This document shows positions 1 through 11,900 of a stretch of DNA of 64,000 nucleotides, piece after piece (within the stretch, counting starts at the first letter, position 1; each line of letters opens with the position of its first letter). The position numbers and the translations under genes are program-made. Source of the stretch: Desmodesmus armatus (lineage: Eukaryota; Chlorophyta; Chlorophyceae; Sphaeropleales; Scenedesmaceae). The DNA lies in contig VIIQ02000071.1 of the NCBI GenBank assembly GCA_007449985.2, positions 1-64,000 of the forward strand. Reading direction: 5' to 3'. Below the pieces are notes generated by a model. The model was not told the DNA's origin and ran no database searches. It saw only the letters and a list, made by a program, of their open reading frames with translations.

Positions 1-1832
1 CAGCCTCTCCCTGCACGCCCGGGACCCCTCCCCCTTGCGGCCCTGCCCTGCTCGCTCCCTGCTTCTCTCTCCCATACACAATTGCCAACGCGAGTGTTGG
101 CAGCCAGTACCTCTCGGCTGTGGGTCGGTGTCAGCCAGTGCAGCACCAGGCCAGGTATGGGATGGGGTATACCTGAATGTGTGCAGGCTCAGGGAGACAG
201 CACGCCCCTCCCTCCCCCCCCCCCAACACACCCACATCCACATCCACCCACCTCGTCTGGTCCTATGAGTGTTGGCAGCCAGTGGCTCAGCTGAGGGTTC
301 ACTAAAGCAGCACGAGCACATGGGTACACCTCAGGGATGCAGGGAAAGTAATGTGTATCAGGGAGACTTACCCCATACCCCTCCATCAAAACCCCACCCC
401 TCTCATACGGTCCCACGAGTGAGGGCAGCCTATGTGCAAGTACAGGCTGAGGATTGGCTCCCGCCCTCCAGCAAACAAACACTCGCCCTGCTCACCTCAT
501 CTGGCCCTATGAGTGTTGGCAGCCACTGGCTCAGCTGAGAGTCCACCAGAGCAGCAAGCTTAGGGTCCCACACCCGCGCTGACACATCTAGCAGCCCCGT
601 CCCACTGGCGTCACCAGCCTGATAGCAGCAGCAACAGCAGCAGTAAAGGCAGGGAATATGACTGCAGGACATGGTGGCTGCGGCATGGCGGTCACTGTTG
701 CTCTTTGACAGCGTTGGGTGTGACAATTGTGGAGAAACTCACCATGAAATTAGCACCTCAACCGCCCCCCCTCCATGCCTCTTCTTGGGTGTTACTGATG
801 GGCCCCACAATATACAAGCAATTCTGTACGGGCCAAGTGAGTTTGCCACTGCAATACTATGTCAACCATGTAACCAAGTCGCGTGTAAGTGACACCAGTT
901 GCAACCCGCCCACCCACCTCTGTGACATTGTTGCCAGTGAGCCAGAAGTTGACATAGTCGTGAGGCAGCAGCACGGCAGCCACTTGGGACCACACCTCAG
1001 GCTGGTTGGACCCATTGATAACTTCACATGCGTTCTGAGCCAAGTGATTATGGCATGACTACCCAAAACCCATGCAAGCCATACAACAGTAAACCTTGAG
1101 CCGTACCAGTAGCAGGTGTTCTGCCCACCTCTGTGACCTTTTTCCCAGTGAGCCAGAAGTTGACATAGTCGTGGGGCAGCAGCACCGCAGCCACCTGGGA
1201 CCACACCTCAGGCTCATGACGCTTCAACCACAGCAGCTTGGTGATGGTGAAGCTGGGAACCTGGGAGCATTGGGTAAGTAGCAAACACAAGAAGGGGGGG
1301 GGGGGGTGAGCCAGTGAGGGGCAGAACCAGGACGATGTCGATGCAGCTGTAGACCTAGCCGCATGAGGCGCGCAAGGGGCCAAAGGGGCAGGCTGGGTTA
1401 CCAGGGACAAGAATAGAGGCTTGGGTGTGTGTGGGTCATCATGTGTGTGTGTGGGGGGGGGGGGATTCTGCAGTCAGTTAGTGTGAGAACGTCAGTCATC
1501 AAGCCAAGTCTGCTGACACACACATGCTGGACAACACATTGCAGTCCAACCTTCAGAGGTGGCACACTGGGATGTGCAGTTATGGTACAGTGCAACCACA
1601 TCCTGAGCACTTGAACCCTGCAGCGTAATGTGAACAAAACACACTCACTCACTCACTCACTAAGTCATTCACTAAGTCATTCACTCACTCACTCAGTGTC
1701 AGAGCCATGCACTCACCACTGTGTAGCCCAGCTTTGCCGACAGCTCTGCAGCCTCAGGAGCAGACTCAGTGTCACACCACAACTGCAGCAGCAATCACCA
1801 CCACCACCAGCAGCAGCAGCAGCAGCAGTGTA

Positions 1833-1879
<47 letters not shown>

Positions 1880-1955
1880 TGAGCAACACTTGTTATTGTC
1901 AGCAACAAAGCTGTTGGTGCATGTTAGGGTGAATGGATGTCTTGATTTCAAGCGA

Positions 1956-1990
<35 letters not shown>

Positions 1991-4961
1991 TGCTGCCAGC
2001 CGGTTGGCCAGCAAGCAAGACACCAGCAAGCACCACTTATATGGTATTGAGGTTTCTAGTGACGCGGGACATTGTCACACTCAAAAAGCCAGCACATACA
2101 GTCCACATACATGGCCGCCATTGCATGGTGTGTGCTGATTTTGAATGGTGTGCGGTTTGATGACCATACCTCACACCACCCAGCACACACCAAAGGTGCA
2201 GCCACTAAACAGCACTCCCTCTATCCTGGGGTGCTGCATCTGCAGCAAGGGTTCAGAAAGTGATGCACACATGCATGCATGTCACACCTGTGGCTTTGAA
2301 GCTCAAAGAGCTCATGCCAGCTGTTCACTGATGGGGGATCAAACCAGAGAAGGAAACAGATCATACCAAGAGAAGAAGTAGATCCAGAGAGACCAAACGC
2401 TCATGAGGGTGATCCCCAGTCCAAACAAACCAAGCTTCTTACAAAAATTGGAATAGGTCAAGCTATCAAAGCTATCTCTAGTTGATGAAAATTGCATGCT
2501 GCAGCTGCACGCAGGATGCACCCAACCACCAACCTGCCAAGCAGGACGTCGACAAGCTGCATGGGAACAGGTCATGTGCTTGTTGTAATCCGGATTGGGA
2601 TCCCAAGCACTTGAACCATCAACAGACAGTTTGTGACGGTCCTGCTTATCAGGGTGGTGGCTGGTTCCATCCTGCGTACAGCTGCCAGCTGCTGCTGACT
2701 ACACAAACTCACCTGTGAGTGCAACAAACTGTCACACTACTCAACTGTCACAACTGGCGGTCACATGTGCTGGGTTGATCATTATCTTGTCTTGCTGGGA
2801 AATAGGGGGCGTGTGAAGGTTGCTTTGACTACCAAAGACGAGAGGGATAGCATCATTATGGCTGCTCTTTTGGTGTGTGTTAGTTGGTGTGCGCGTTGTG
2901 AACAACGTCCATACCAACTAGCACACACCAAAGGTGCAGCCACTGTGATGCTGCTCTCTCTATCCTGGGGTGCTGCAACCAAACCTAAGGTAGAGGGATG
3001 ACAAAAGCATGCATGCATGTCACACCTGTAGCTCAGCAAGAGCTGATGCCAGCCACTCACTGCCACTGAATGATGATAGGAGCATAACAGTTAATGAGTC
3101 ATCATCAATATCAACATGGGAAAACAATAGAAGCCAGAGCAAGAATCGTATGAGAAAAGATATTGGCCCAGAAAAACCGATGCTAGTGAGGGTCACCGCC
3201 AGCCCAAAGAGCCCACGTACTTGCCTAAACCTCAACCCAAACCCAGTTGGTGGCAGTCACATACTGCAGCTGCACGCAGGATGCACCCAACCATCAACCT
3301 GCCAAGCAGGATGTTGACAAACTGTATGGGAAAGTGTTCATGTGCTTGTCTAATCCCAAGCACTTGGACTATCCGCATACACTTAGACAGCGTCCTGCTT
3401 GTCAGGGTGGTGGCTGGTTCCATCTTGCGTGCAGCTGCAGTATGTAACGTCACCTGTGACTGCAACTAACGGTCACACTTTTCAACTGTCACAACTTGCA
3501 TTGCCATCTGCTAGCTCTTCAACCAAGGCAACATGATTGAATCATCCCATGGTCCCTCACCTTTGCTGGCCTCAGCACCTTGTCCTGTTTGTCCAGCACC
3601 ACCATGCCATGCTGCTGCCCGCTGACACCCAGTGCGCGCACACGGGATGCATCAACCTGGGACAGCGCCTGCTTGGCAGCCTTCACAGTGCCTGCGGGAC
3701 GGCGTGTGTGCGTGTGTGTGTCGACAGAGAGACTGCATGCGTGCACATGCATGCTGACTAGCAATTATCCGACAAGGATAGTCAAACAATGACGCTAGCA
3801 CGGAAAACCAGGGCGATCCCTGCATCAAAGCTGTCGCTGTTGTGTGTGTGTGGGGGGGGGGGCAGGATATTGTAAGACTGGGAGGGTAATCAGGGAGGGT
3901 GGAGGGGGGGGGGGGGGGGTGGAGAGGGGGGGGGGGGGGGGGCAGATTAGCAGACACCTGCGACAGCACCTGCTTGGCGGCGTTCACAGTGCTCTGCGGG
4001 ACGACGTGTCGGGGGGGGGGGGGGGGGGAGGATGTAGCAAAACCCCTGCACCCCTGCCGACCACCTGCCGCTAGCAATCCCCTGCCTACTTTCCCCACCC
4101 ATCGTGGCGTAATCATTGAACGATCACATTCACAGTGGCACCACTTGAATCCCCCTGCCCCTGTGACACCCCTGTGAACCCCCCCCCCCCCCCCACACAC
4201 ACCGCTACAGCCCCCCCCCCCCTCCCCGCCTGTCACAATCGCCCACCACTACCTTACCACCCTCTGCCCCCCCCCCCCCCCCCCGTCACCCACCAACACC
4301 ACCCTCACCCCCTCCTCTCACCTCCAGCCACGTTTTTGGGTGCTGTTCCGCCCTGCCTGGCACGTTGCTCTCAATGATGCTCCACGGCTGAGCACCCCTG
4401 CCCACCACCTGCCTACTGCTGCCATCATACACAACAGCTTTCACACCCTGGCACAACTCAGCAGCAACAGCAACAGCAGCGGCAACAGCAGCAACGATTG
4501 ATTAACAGCACTAGGACATGCAAGTGCTGTCGCTTTGCCTTCGTAACACAGCTGCATCGAGCTTTGCCGTGGCTGAGAAACTTTCCTCTTCTTGAAGACT
4601 GCATGGTTGTGTACCCCTTCCCCCATCCCCACCCCCACAGACACAAACTCACACACGCTCCTAGGAGGTGTGGTTTGGGGGGGGGGTCGCTTGCTGCTGG
4701 TAGCGTGTTTATGCCACCACTCCCATGCCACCTAGGCATAGGATGTCCTCCACAATCCATCCAGGGGTGAGCTCACATCCACACGATAGCTGTGTGCTGA
4801 CCTCTGACATTATTTGCAACTCATCACACTTCACACACAAACCCTTTGACTACACTTCCTGGTGATACACTTGGATCCAACACAACACAGTGTTGCAGTA
4901 CATCTGGTCCCCCCACCTGTGTGCCAACATCCAGGCCCAAGTACAGGGATGCAGATGCCAT
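1..4961 (-). CDS. xylB: Xylulokinase (FGGY carbohydrate kinase), 5' portion; gene runs off the left edge
   Basis: Phosphorylates D-xylulose to xylulose 5-phosphate (feeds the pentose phosphate pathway). Exons found on the minus strand: 4917-4961 (15 aa, start MASASLYLGLDVGTQ, the FGGY ATP-binding DxGT), 4322-4447 (GVKAVVYDGS, ends KTWLE), 3561-3691 (contains GVSGQQHGMVVLD), 1717-1782 (LWCDTESAPEAAELSAKLGY), 1129-1260 (LPHDYVNFWLTG) and 496-618 (GDASGTGLLDV; ends IGPDE). All are diagnostic xylulokinase segments in the right order with GT-AG junctions. The C-terminal ATPase half lies outside the window. Phase agrees at every junction except between exons 2 and 3, where one base appears missing at the acceptor (a nearby decayed copy has the extra base). 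No transit peptide is visible, so a cytosolic enzyme is inferred. The gene is divergent from the SET gene. Confidence 0.85.
86..455 (-). pseudogene. Three decayed partial copies of xylulokinase exon 6
   Basis: Downstream of real exon 6 (496-618) the exon's last part recurs at about 397-455 (LAHRLPSLVGPYE), 252-322 (LSHWLPTLIGPDE, followed by an intact GTGGGT donor) and 86-122 (YWLPTL). The copies lack the exon's 5' half and its acceptor. They look like serial local duplications of an exon end plus donor, not alternative exons, though the 252-322 copy keeps a reading frame. Confidence 0.65.
905..1003 (-). pseudogene. Partial duplicate of xylulokinase exon 5
   Basis: Reads PEVWSQVAAVLLPHDYVNFW and then LTGNNVTEV with a GTGGGT donor, almost the same as exon 5 at 1129-1260, but lacks the exon's first 14 codons (VPSFTITKLLWLKR) and a clear acceptor. 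It is a younger copy than those of exon 6, because the coding sequence is still open. Confidence 0.7.
1640..1990. repeat. Cluster of simple repeats (CACT, GCCA and CAG arrays)
   Basis: An ACTC tetranucleotide array (about 1645-1695), a CAG tract (about 1807-1828), a GCCA array of about ten units (1836-1879) and a second CAG tract (about 1957-1990) flank and partly enter xylulokinase exon 4 (1717-1782). Confidence 0.85.
2183..3452. repeat. Tandemly duplicated intronic block with foldback (MITE-like) hairpins
   Basis: Two diverged copies (about 2183-2692 and 2920-3452) share, in the same order, the segments AGCACACACCAAAGGTGCAG, CTCTATCCTGGGGTGCTGCA, GCATGCATGTCACACCTGT and CAGCTGCACGCAGGATGCAC. 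Each copy ends in a foldback of about 200 bp: arms 2488-2545/2636-2692 and 3250-3320/3388-3452. A third foldback lies at 2850-2975 (arms around TTTGGTGTGTGTTAGTTGGT). No coding potential is seen. The block lies in the intron between xylulokinase exons 3 and 4. Confidence 0.65.
3840..4290. repeat. Poly-G/poly-C rich intron with a partial copy of xylulokinase exon 3
   Basis: Many G or C runs of 8-18 bases. At about 3949-3996 (minus) sits the start of exon 3 again (STVNAAKQVLSQV) with acceptor CCGCAG|AGC. That copy has one more base at the acceptor than the exon at 3691, and this is the phase exon 2 needs. Confidence 0.7.
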
Positions 4962-5330
4962 TGGGATCAACTGGCTCGTGGGTGGCCCTTGCTTGTATTG
5001 CTGAGAGTAGTGATGTTCTACAGGTAGGGTGTGTTGGCTTGAATGTCAGAGCAGCCCGGTGCTGACAGTTGCACTCCTGATCAGTGATCTGAGTTATGTG
5101 CCGAACCACTTTAAACTCTACCGGCGCTCCGTCACGATAACACAACCGAATGCATACGGCATATGTATGATCTGCGGCATCAGCAGTTAAGCTCAGCAGC
5201 AACTTTTCACACTGACAGTTATCAACTGATTGACTGGTTGGTGAGTTTCTGATCCATACACCCAATCTGAAAGCCATTGAGCCGCAGGCGTCATCATCAC
5301 CAGCTCTGTTCTTCATCGAAATATATTGAG
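4962..5330. promoter_or_regulatory. Shared intergenic promoter region between divergent genes
   Basis: 369 bp separate the xylulokinase start (minus, 4961) and the SET-gene start (plus, 5331). It must hold both 5' UTRs and core promoters. I see no clear TATA box. It is inferred from gene layout only. Confidence 0.4.
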
Positions 5331-5885
5331 ATGTTGCCACTGCATTTGGTGGCCTCCCGGTGTCACCCAGCTGTCGCTGCTGCTGCCCTCCCACACCTCA
5401 ATGCACTGCGGCACCTGAGTTACTCAACAGCAGCAGCAGCAGCGCCATCAGCAGCTGTAGTTACCTCAAGCAATCCCCACAGCAGTGGCAGCAGCAGCAG
5501 AAGCAGGACAGCGTCCGCAGCTGCAGCTGTTGCCGCAACTGCTGCAGCAGCAGCTCTAGGCTGGAGCCTCAGCAGCACACCTGCTCTTGCAGAAGCAGTG
5601 GAAAACGGTGATATTGACGCCAGTAGCAGCAGCAGCAGCAGCAGCAGCAGCAATGCAGCAGCACAGGCAGCGAAGCGGGAGCAGTTTGCAGCATGGCTGA
5701 CATCACATGGGGGTGATGTGTCAGCAGTAGCTGTGCAGCCCAGCACGGTGAGTGAGGGGGGGGGGGGGTGATATGTGAGGGTCACTGGGAAGGAGAATGG
5801 TAAGGTATGGTGTACAATGGTTGGTTGTTGAGATAAATGTGAGGGGTAAGTCACAGGATGGGGATGGCTGTGGGGTGCGCGCGCG

Positions 5886-5919
<34 letters not shown>

Positions 5920-8900
5920 AAAGGGGAAGCCGGAGTGGAGAAGGGGACATGCTGCAATAGGGGAGAACATTGGAGAGTGCCACATCAAGAGTGGACATCT
6001 GGAGTGCAGTAGAGAGGGGAACAAGGGCGCACCAGGAGAGAAACGGCGGGGGTCAGCAAGAGGGGCCAGTGGGAAAAGCACAGCGGTGTGTTGAAATCGA
6101 CTTGACAAAAAGTTACACGTCCTGGTCACCAGGCATGATCACCAGATAGTCTTGCACGCGTGTTTGTGTGTGTGGAGGGGCAAGGTGTGTGTGGAGAGGT
6201 CAGGAGGTTTACTTGAGAGAGGTGTACACGCAAGCGAGCAAGGGGCCCGAAGCATTCTGCAACACTCACTGTCAGCCTGCTTGCTGTTGCTGCTGCTTCT
6301 ACTGCTGCTGCTGGTATCGCAGGACCAGGGGTCTGGCCTGGGCCTGTTTGCTACATCAGCAATCAAGCAGCACATGAGACACAGGTGTGTCTGGCAGCAG
6401 CAACACTGCGCAGCAGCAGCAGCAGCAGCCAGCAAGATGCATCGTACACCATCAAGCAGCCCCTATGTTACTCGAGCGGCAACCCCCCACCCCCCACCCC
6501 TCACCCCCCACCCCCCACCCGTGCATGCGCACCGGCAGATGACTGTACAGCTTGGCTGGGCTGAACCCTGAACCCTCCATGAACCCTGAAACTCCTGAGG
6601 TACTGAAACCTCCCTCAAATCTGACCCTGTGCATCCTCATTTTGGTTGCCCTATGCCTGACGAACACGATTTGCCCACATCCATCCGTCGTCCCTTGTAC
6701 ACTGCCCTGCAGCTGGCTCGGGCGTCGACTGGGTGGCATGGTGTTGCGTGGTGCAGCAAACCAGACCGTCCCCATTGCCACCATCCCCTTTTCCCTGGCG
6801 ATCACCCATGAAACGGCCCTGAGCCATCCACAACTGGGCCCCCACTTTGTTGAGTTGGCAGAGCTGGGGTTGATTGATGAGCGGACAGCAGTGGTGCTGC
6901 TGCTGCTGGTGGAGAAGATGATGGCAGAGAGGAGCACCTATGCCCCCTGGCTGCAGCTGGTGCCGGAAAGGTGGGTGAGGGGGCAGTTGGGGGGTGGGGG
7001 GGAGGGGGGTGACACCTTTTTGGGGGGAAAGGGGTGCTCTAGTACCCATGTCCAGGGCCATCACATTGATGGGACAGCATGCAGCACCCTCAGCTAGGCC
7101 CCCACTTTGCTGAACTAGTGAACTTCTCCACCCCTTTGTTTTGGGGTAAGTCTCAGTTGGTAGAGTCGCCTGGCACCACCCTGGCTGCTGCTACTGCTGA
7201 ACGCCTCCATTCTGTGTAATACGTGCACTGTGCTGTCCCCTCACTTCCACCATGTCTTGAACCCTCTCCCCCCCCCCTCCCACCCCCTCCCCCAGGTTCT
7301 CCACCCCGTTGCTTTAGGGTGAGTCCCAGCTGGTGGAGCTGTCCAGCACAACCCTGGCCTGCTACTACTGCTGAACACCCCGACCCTGAGCCCTGCCGTT
7401 TCTGCTGCTCCCCCCCACCCCCACCCCACACACATACACACAGGTTCTCCACCCCCCTGTTTTGGGATGATTCCCAGCTGTCAGAGCTGTCTGGCACCAC
7501 GCTGGCTGCTGCTACTGCTGCCAGAAAGGCGGCACTGACTCGCAGCTGGAGGCAGCTACAGCCTGCAGTGGAGGCCATGCTGACACAGGTTAGTGTGTGT
7601 GTGTGGGGGGGGGGGGGAGGCCATGCTGAAACAGGCAATCAGGCGGGTAGGGTTTGGGGGGGGGGGGGGGAGGTGAAACAACAGACTACAGTGTCATGTT
7701 GAGGTGATCAGATGGTCCCAAACACGCAGCTGGAGGCAGCTACAGCCTGCAGTGGAGGCCATGCTGAAACAGACAATCAGGCGGGTAGGGGTGTGTGTGT
7801 GGGGGGGGGGGGGGGCAGGTCCAACAACTTGCAGTATCACCTTGAGGTGATCAGATGGTCTCAAACATGCAGCTGGAGGCAGCTAGAGCCTGAAATGGAG
7901 GTCATGTTGAGACAGGTTTGTGTGTGTGTGGTGGGGGGGGGGCAGAAGAGGGAACAACGTGCTGCCGTGAGGTGGTTGTGCTGAGAGGGTAATGTCATGA
8001 TAATTATGCGTTTGTGATATTGGTGCCCCATGAGCCTCATCCCTCCACCCCCCCCCCCCCTTTCTTTTCTCTGCAGGTTGGTGTGTCTGCACCTCCCACC
8101 TTGGACGACTTCCTGTGGGCCAAGATCATCTTCACCTTTGCTCCTTTGCAACCTGGACCCCCATCTTGCACCCCCCCCCTTGCGGGCTGTGACATCACCT
8201 TCTATCTGCCTCCCTCACCCCCTTGCCCCCCCCCTGCCGCAGGTTGGTGTGTCTGCATCTCCCACCTTGGACGATTTCCTATGGGCCAACAGCATTTTCT
8301 GGTCCAGGGGCCTCGCCTTGCCAGTCACATACAGGGACCCAACACAACAGCAGCAGCAGGAGGGAGCTGGCAGCAGTGGCGGCAGCAGTGGTGGCAGCAG
8401 TGGTGGTGTGTTGCGGCTGAAGGTGCTGGAAGGGTTGGTGCCTGGCTTGGACTTTGCCAACCACAGCCAACAGGTGCGTGTTCGAGATTGGAAAGAACAT
8501 AGTGGTTGTTGAATTGTATTCATCACACAGTAAAGGAACTGAGTTGTGGTCAAGCTTGTCTCGCGTGGGTGCATATGTAGGCTGCTGGATGGTATACTTG
8601 CCGCAGGCTCTCAAATGCAGAGGGGTGAGGGATCATGGGAGGGGTGGGAAGACAAAGGCGCCAAGCATCAGAGAGGCACACCAGAGCCCTGCACAGCTGC
8701 AGTAGTAATTGGGTCCCAAGCAGCAGCATGTGCAGGAGCTGGTGACTGGTCGTGTTGATGGCGAAAGGGTGTCCTTGTTTGTGCTATGTGAAATGGGCCG
8801 CACACAGCACTCATTTGCGGGGTTTACTGGCTACCACGGACTGACTGACCCTACCAGGAGCAGTAGAGGAGCAGGGCGGGGGCAAGGGTTGTGTGTGTTT

Positions 8901-11900
8901 GTGAGGGATGACTTGGTGAGGCTCTCTGAGCAGGTTGCGTGCACCCACCACTCTGTTTGGCTGCGGCTGACAGCACCTGGGCACAGACCATTGTTTGTTT
9001 GCGGCGCTTACTTACCACCTGCAGCATCAGGCTCTTGGCACGAGCTAGGCATGGTGCGTGAAGAGGTGTTGTCACAGTTGCAGGGTGAGATTGAGCGGTA
9101 CAAGGCGCAGGGTGAAGTACTCCTTCTGGGTGATTTCAATGCTCACACGTCTTCTTTGGACGATAGGGGATCGGACAGTGATGAGGTGCTTGATTCTATG
9201 GGAGTCATGGGGGTGCCGCGTGCGGGTGGAGCCGCACCAGCAGCTCCACCCCGGGTTAGTGTGGACACCACATCCCCGGGGTCAGAGGGTCGTATGCTGG
9301 TTGACATGTGCGTGGCTACAAAATGCCTTATTCTGAATGGCCGGGCACCTGGGGACGAGCAGGGAGCAGCCACTTTTGTTGGCTGGCAGGACACGTCATC
9401 CTCTGTGATTGATTATGGAATTGTCTCCAGGGGTTTGTTCCCACGTGTTCAGCGCTTTGCTGTGCACTCGGGGTTGCCGCACTCTGATCACAACAGCTTG
9501 TTTGTGTCGCTTAGGCTGCCTGTGGCTGAGACCGCACATACTGGCCGCTCAGCGCCGATGCCGGCCAAGTGGGACCCTGACAGGAGGGAGGAGTTCAGGT
9601 TGTTGCTGAAATCAACGAGTATCAATCCCGGCGGGACAACCTTATGGCTGCTTTGCGGGGAGGGTTAATGGCGGTTGGTGATGTTGCACGGGAGTGGAGC
9701 GGGTGTTGACTGACGCTGCTGCGGAGGTCTTTGGCTGTGGGTCTGGCCCTCGACGGTTGTTTGGCGGCCGCACTGCCAAGCGCTGGTTCCGTGAATGCAA
9801 GGATGAGTATGCGGCCCTGCAGGCGGCTATTAGGCAGCAGGATTCTCACGCTGCTCAGGGAAGCACGCCGTGCATTTACTAGCAAGAAGCGTCGTGCGCA
9901 ACGGCAACTGGCTCAGGCTGCACAACAGGGGTTCCTGCAGGACATCAAGCACAACCCCCGCCGCTTCTGGACAGCTTATAAGCAGGGGCCCCCTTCTCCC
10001 GCATTCCAGGACATGGATGCTTTGACAGCGCATTGGCAGGGTTTGTATGCGGCACGGGATTGTGGAGGCCTGCAAGAAGCGGCTGGGTCTGTTGCTGACC
10101 TGGTTCAAGGTATAGAAAGCAGAAGGGAGGGGCCAGTTGTTGGAGGGGAGGGCCTCTCGGACCCTATTGATATTGCAGAGGTGGAGGCTGCTGTGCGCAA
10201 ATTGGGCCTTGGGCGAATGGTTGGCCCTGACCTTGTTCGTGGGGAGTACCTTAGGGGCCTGTACCGAGAGGAAATGGTCTATGACCCTGTTGAGGGACGT
10301 ATGCGGGTCAAGCATGTGTATGACACTCAGCCTGGCGACGCCCTGCATGATCTCTGTGCCCTGCTCAATGCGGCTTTTCGCGCAAGTGACGTCCCTGTTG
10401 ATTGGTGTGCCACCTACCTGTCCGCCGTGTTCAAAAAGGGGGATCCGTCCCTCCTTGACAACTACCGCGGTATTGCAGTTGGCTCTGCAGTGGGGAAGGT
10501 GTTTAGCCTTGTGTTGCACAAGCGCCTGTCTGAGTGGAGTGAATCCGCTGGGTGTCGAGCCCGGGGCCAAGCGGGCTTCAGGGATGGCTGCCGCACCTGT
10601 GATCATGTGTTTGTGATGAAGCACCTTATTGACCGTGCCCGCATCCCCGGGGGCAGGGCTGGCAAGCTGTATACCTGTTTTGTGGACTTCCGAAAGGCTT
10701 ACGATTTAGTGCATCGCGACCTGCTGCTTCAGTGCTTGGCTGACCTGGGTGTGTCTGGCCACATGCTGGGTGCTTTGGCCAGTATGTATTGGCATGCCCC
10801 TATGACTGTGAAAAACGGAGCCACCCTTGGCGCCTCGTTTGACAGCACCCGTGGAGTAAAGCAAGGCGATCCGCTCTCCCCGTTGTTGTTTGGCCTCTTC
10901 ATTGACAGGTTAGAGCAATGGATGACTGATCGGCTGGGGGATTTGGGTGTTGAGCTTGGGGGTGAGAAGTTGCGTCTCTTGTTGTATGCCGATGACCTCA
11001 CCCTGCTGGCCACCTCTGCTGAAGACCTGCAGAAACTTCTAGAGTGCCTGCAGGGTTTCTGTGACCACTACCAGATGCAAGTAAATGTTGCCAAGTGTGC
11101 TGTGGTCGTGTTCGGTAAGAAGCGCCCCACTGGCCGGGACCTTCCCCAAGGAGGCTGGCTGTATGCTGGCCAGCAGGTACCCCGTGTTCAGGAATTCCGC
11201 TATCTGGGCATTGTGTTTCATGAGACCAAGGGGGTGTCGGCTTGTGTGGACGCCCTCAGACTGGCTGGCCTGCGTGCTATGTGGGGGATGCTTGGTCGTT
11301 GTAGTGATATGGAGGTTGCCAGCCTGGAGGTGCAGGTGCAATTGTTTGACTCACTTGTGTCCCCTGTCTTGGGTTTCTGCGCTGAGGTGTGGGCTCCGGC
11401 CTTGTTGCGTGGGGTGCGGGACCCCAACGGGTGCCTTGACAACCCACTACAGCGGGTGCAGACCCTGTTTATGCGTCGCTTGGGTGGCGGTCTGCGCAAA
11501 AGCACACCGCGCCAGCTCATGCTACGTGAGTTTGGTTGCAGGCCCTAGTGCGGGGGTGGGTGCAGGCTGCGGTGGGCTTGTGGAATCGGATTCAACAGCT
11601 CCCTGCTGAGCACCTGCTGCGTGTCTCCGTGACGGAAAGCCTCGCCCTCGGTGGTGATGTGGGGTCCAGCTGGGTGAGTGATTTCTCTGCCCTTCTTACT
11701 GCCTTTGGAGCCTTGCCTGATGGTGGTTTGTTTGACGATGGTGTGCCCTGTACGATTTCAGCCCCTGCCGTGTTGTCGTCCTTTGATAAATGGTTGTATA
11801 GCTGCTGGTGTGACCTGCCTTCTGACCCCCGCTCTGCTCCCTCTGACGTAGTCACGAGCTGTAAGTATCAACAGTGGTTTGCTGTTGAAAGTGGTTCTGA

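Noticed and set aside
1836..1879. GCCA array considered as a CRISPR-like or regulatory array
   Set aside because: Uninterrupted tetranucleotide microsatellite with no spacers, in a eukaryotic intron.
4831..5394. 187-aa minus-strand open frame over the xylulokinase start
   Set aside because: Different frame from the real 15-aa first exon (MASASLYLGLDVGTQ), with no recognisable domain. It only passes through the exon in a shadow frame.
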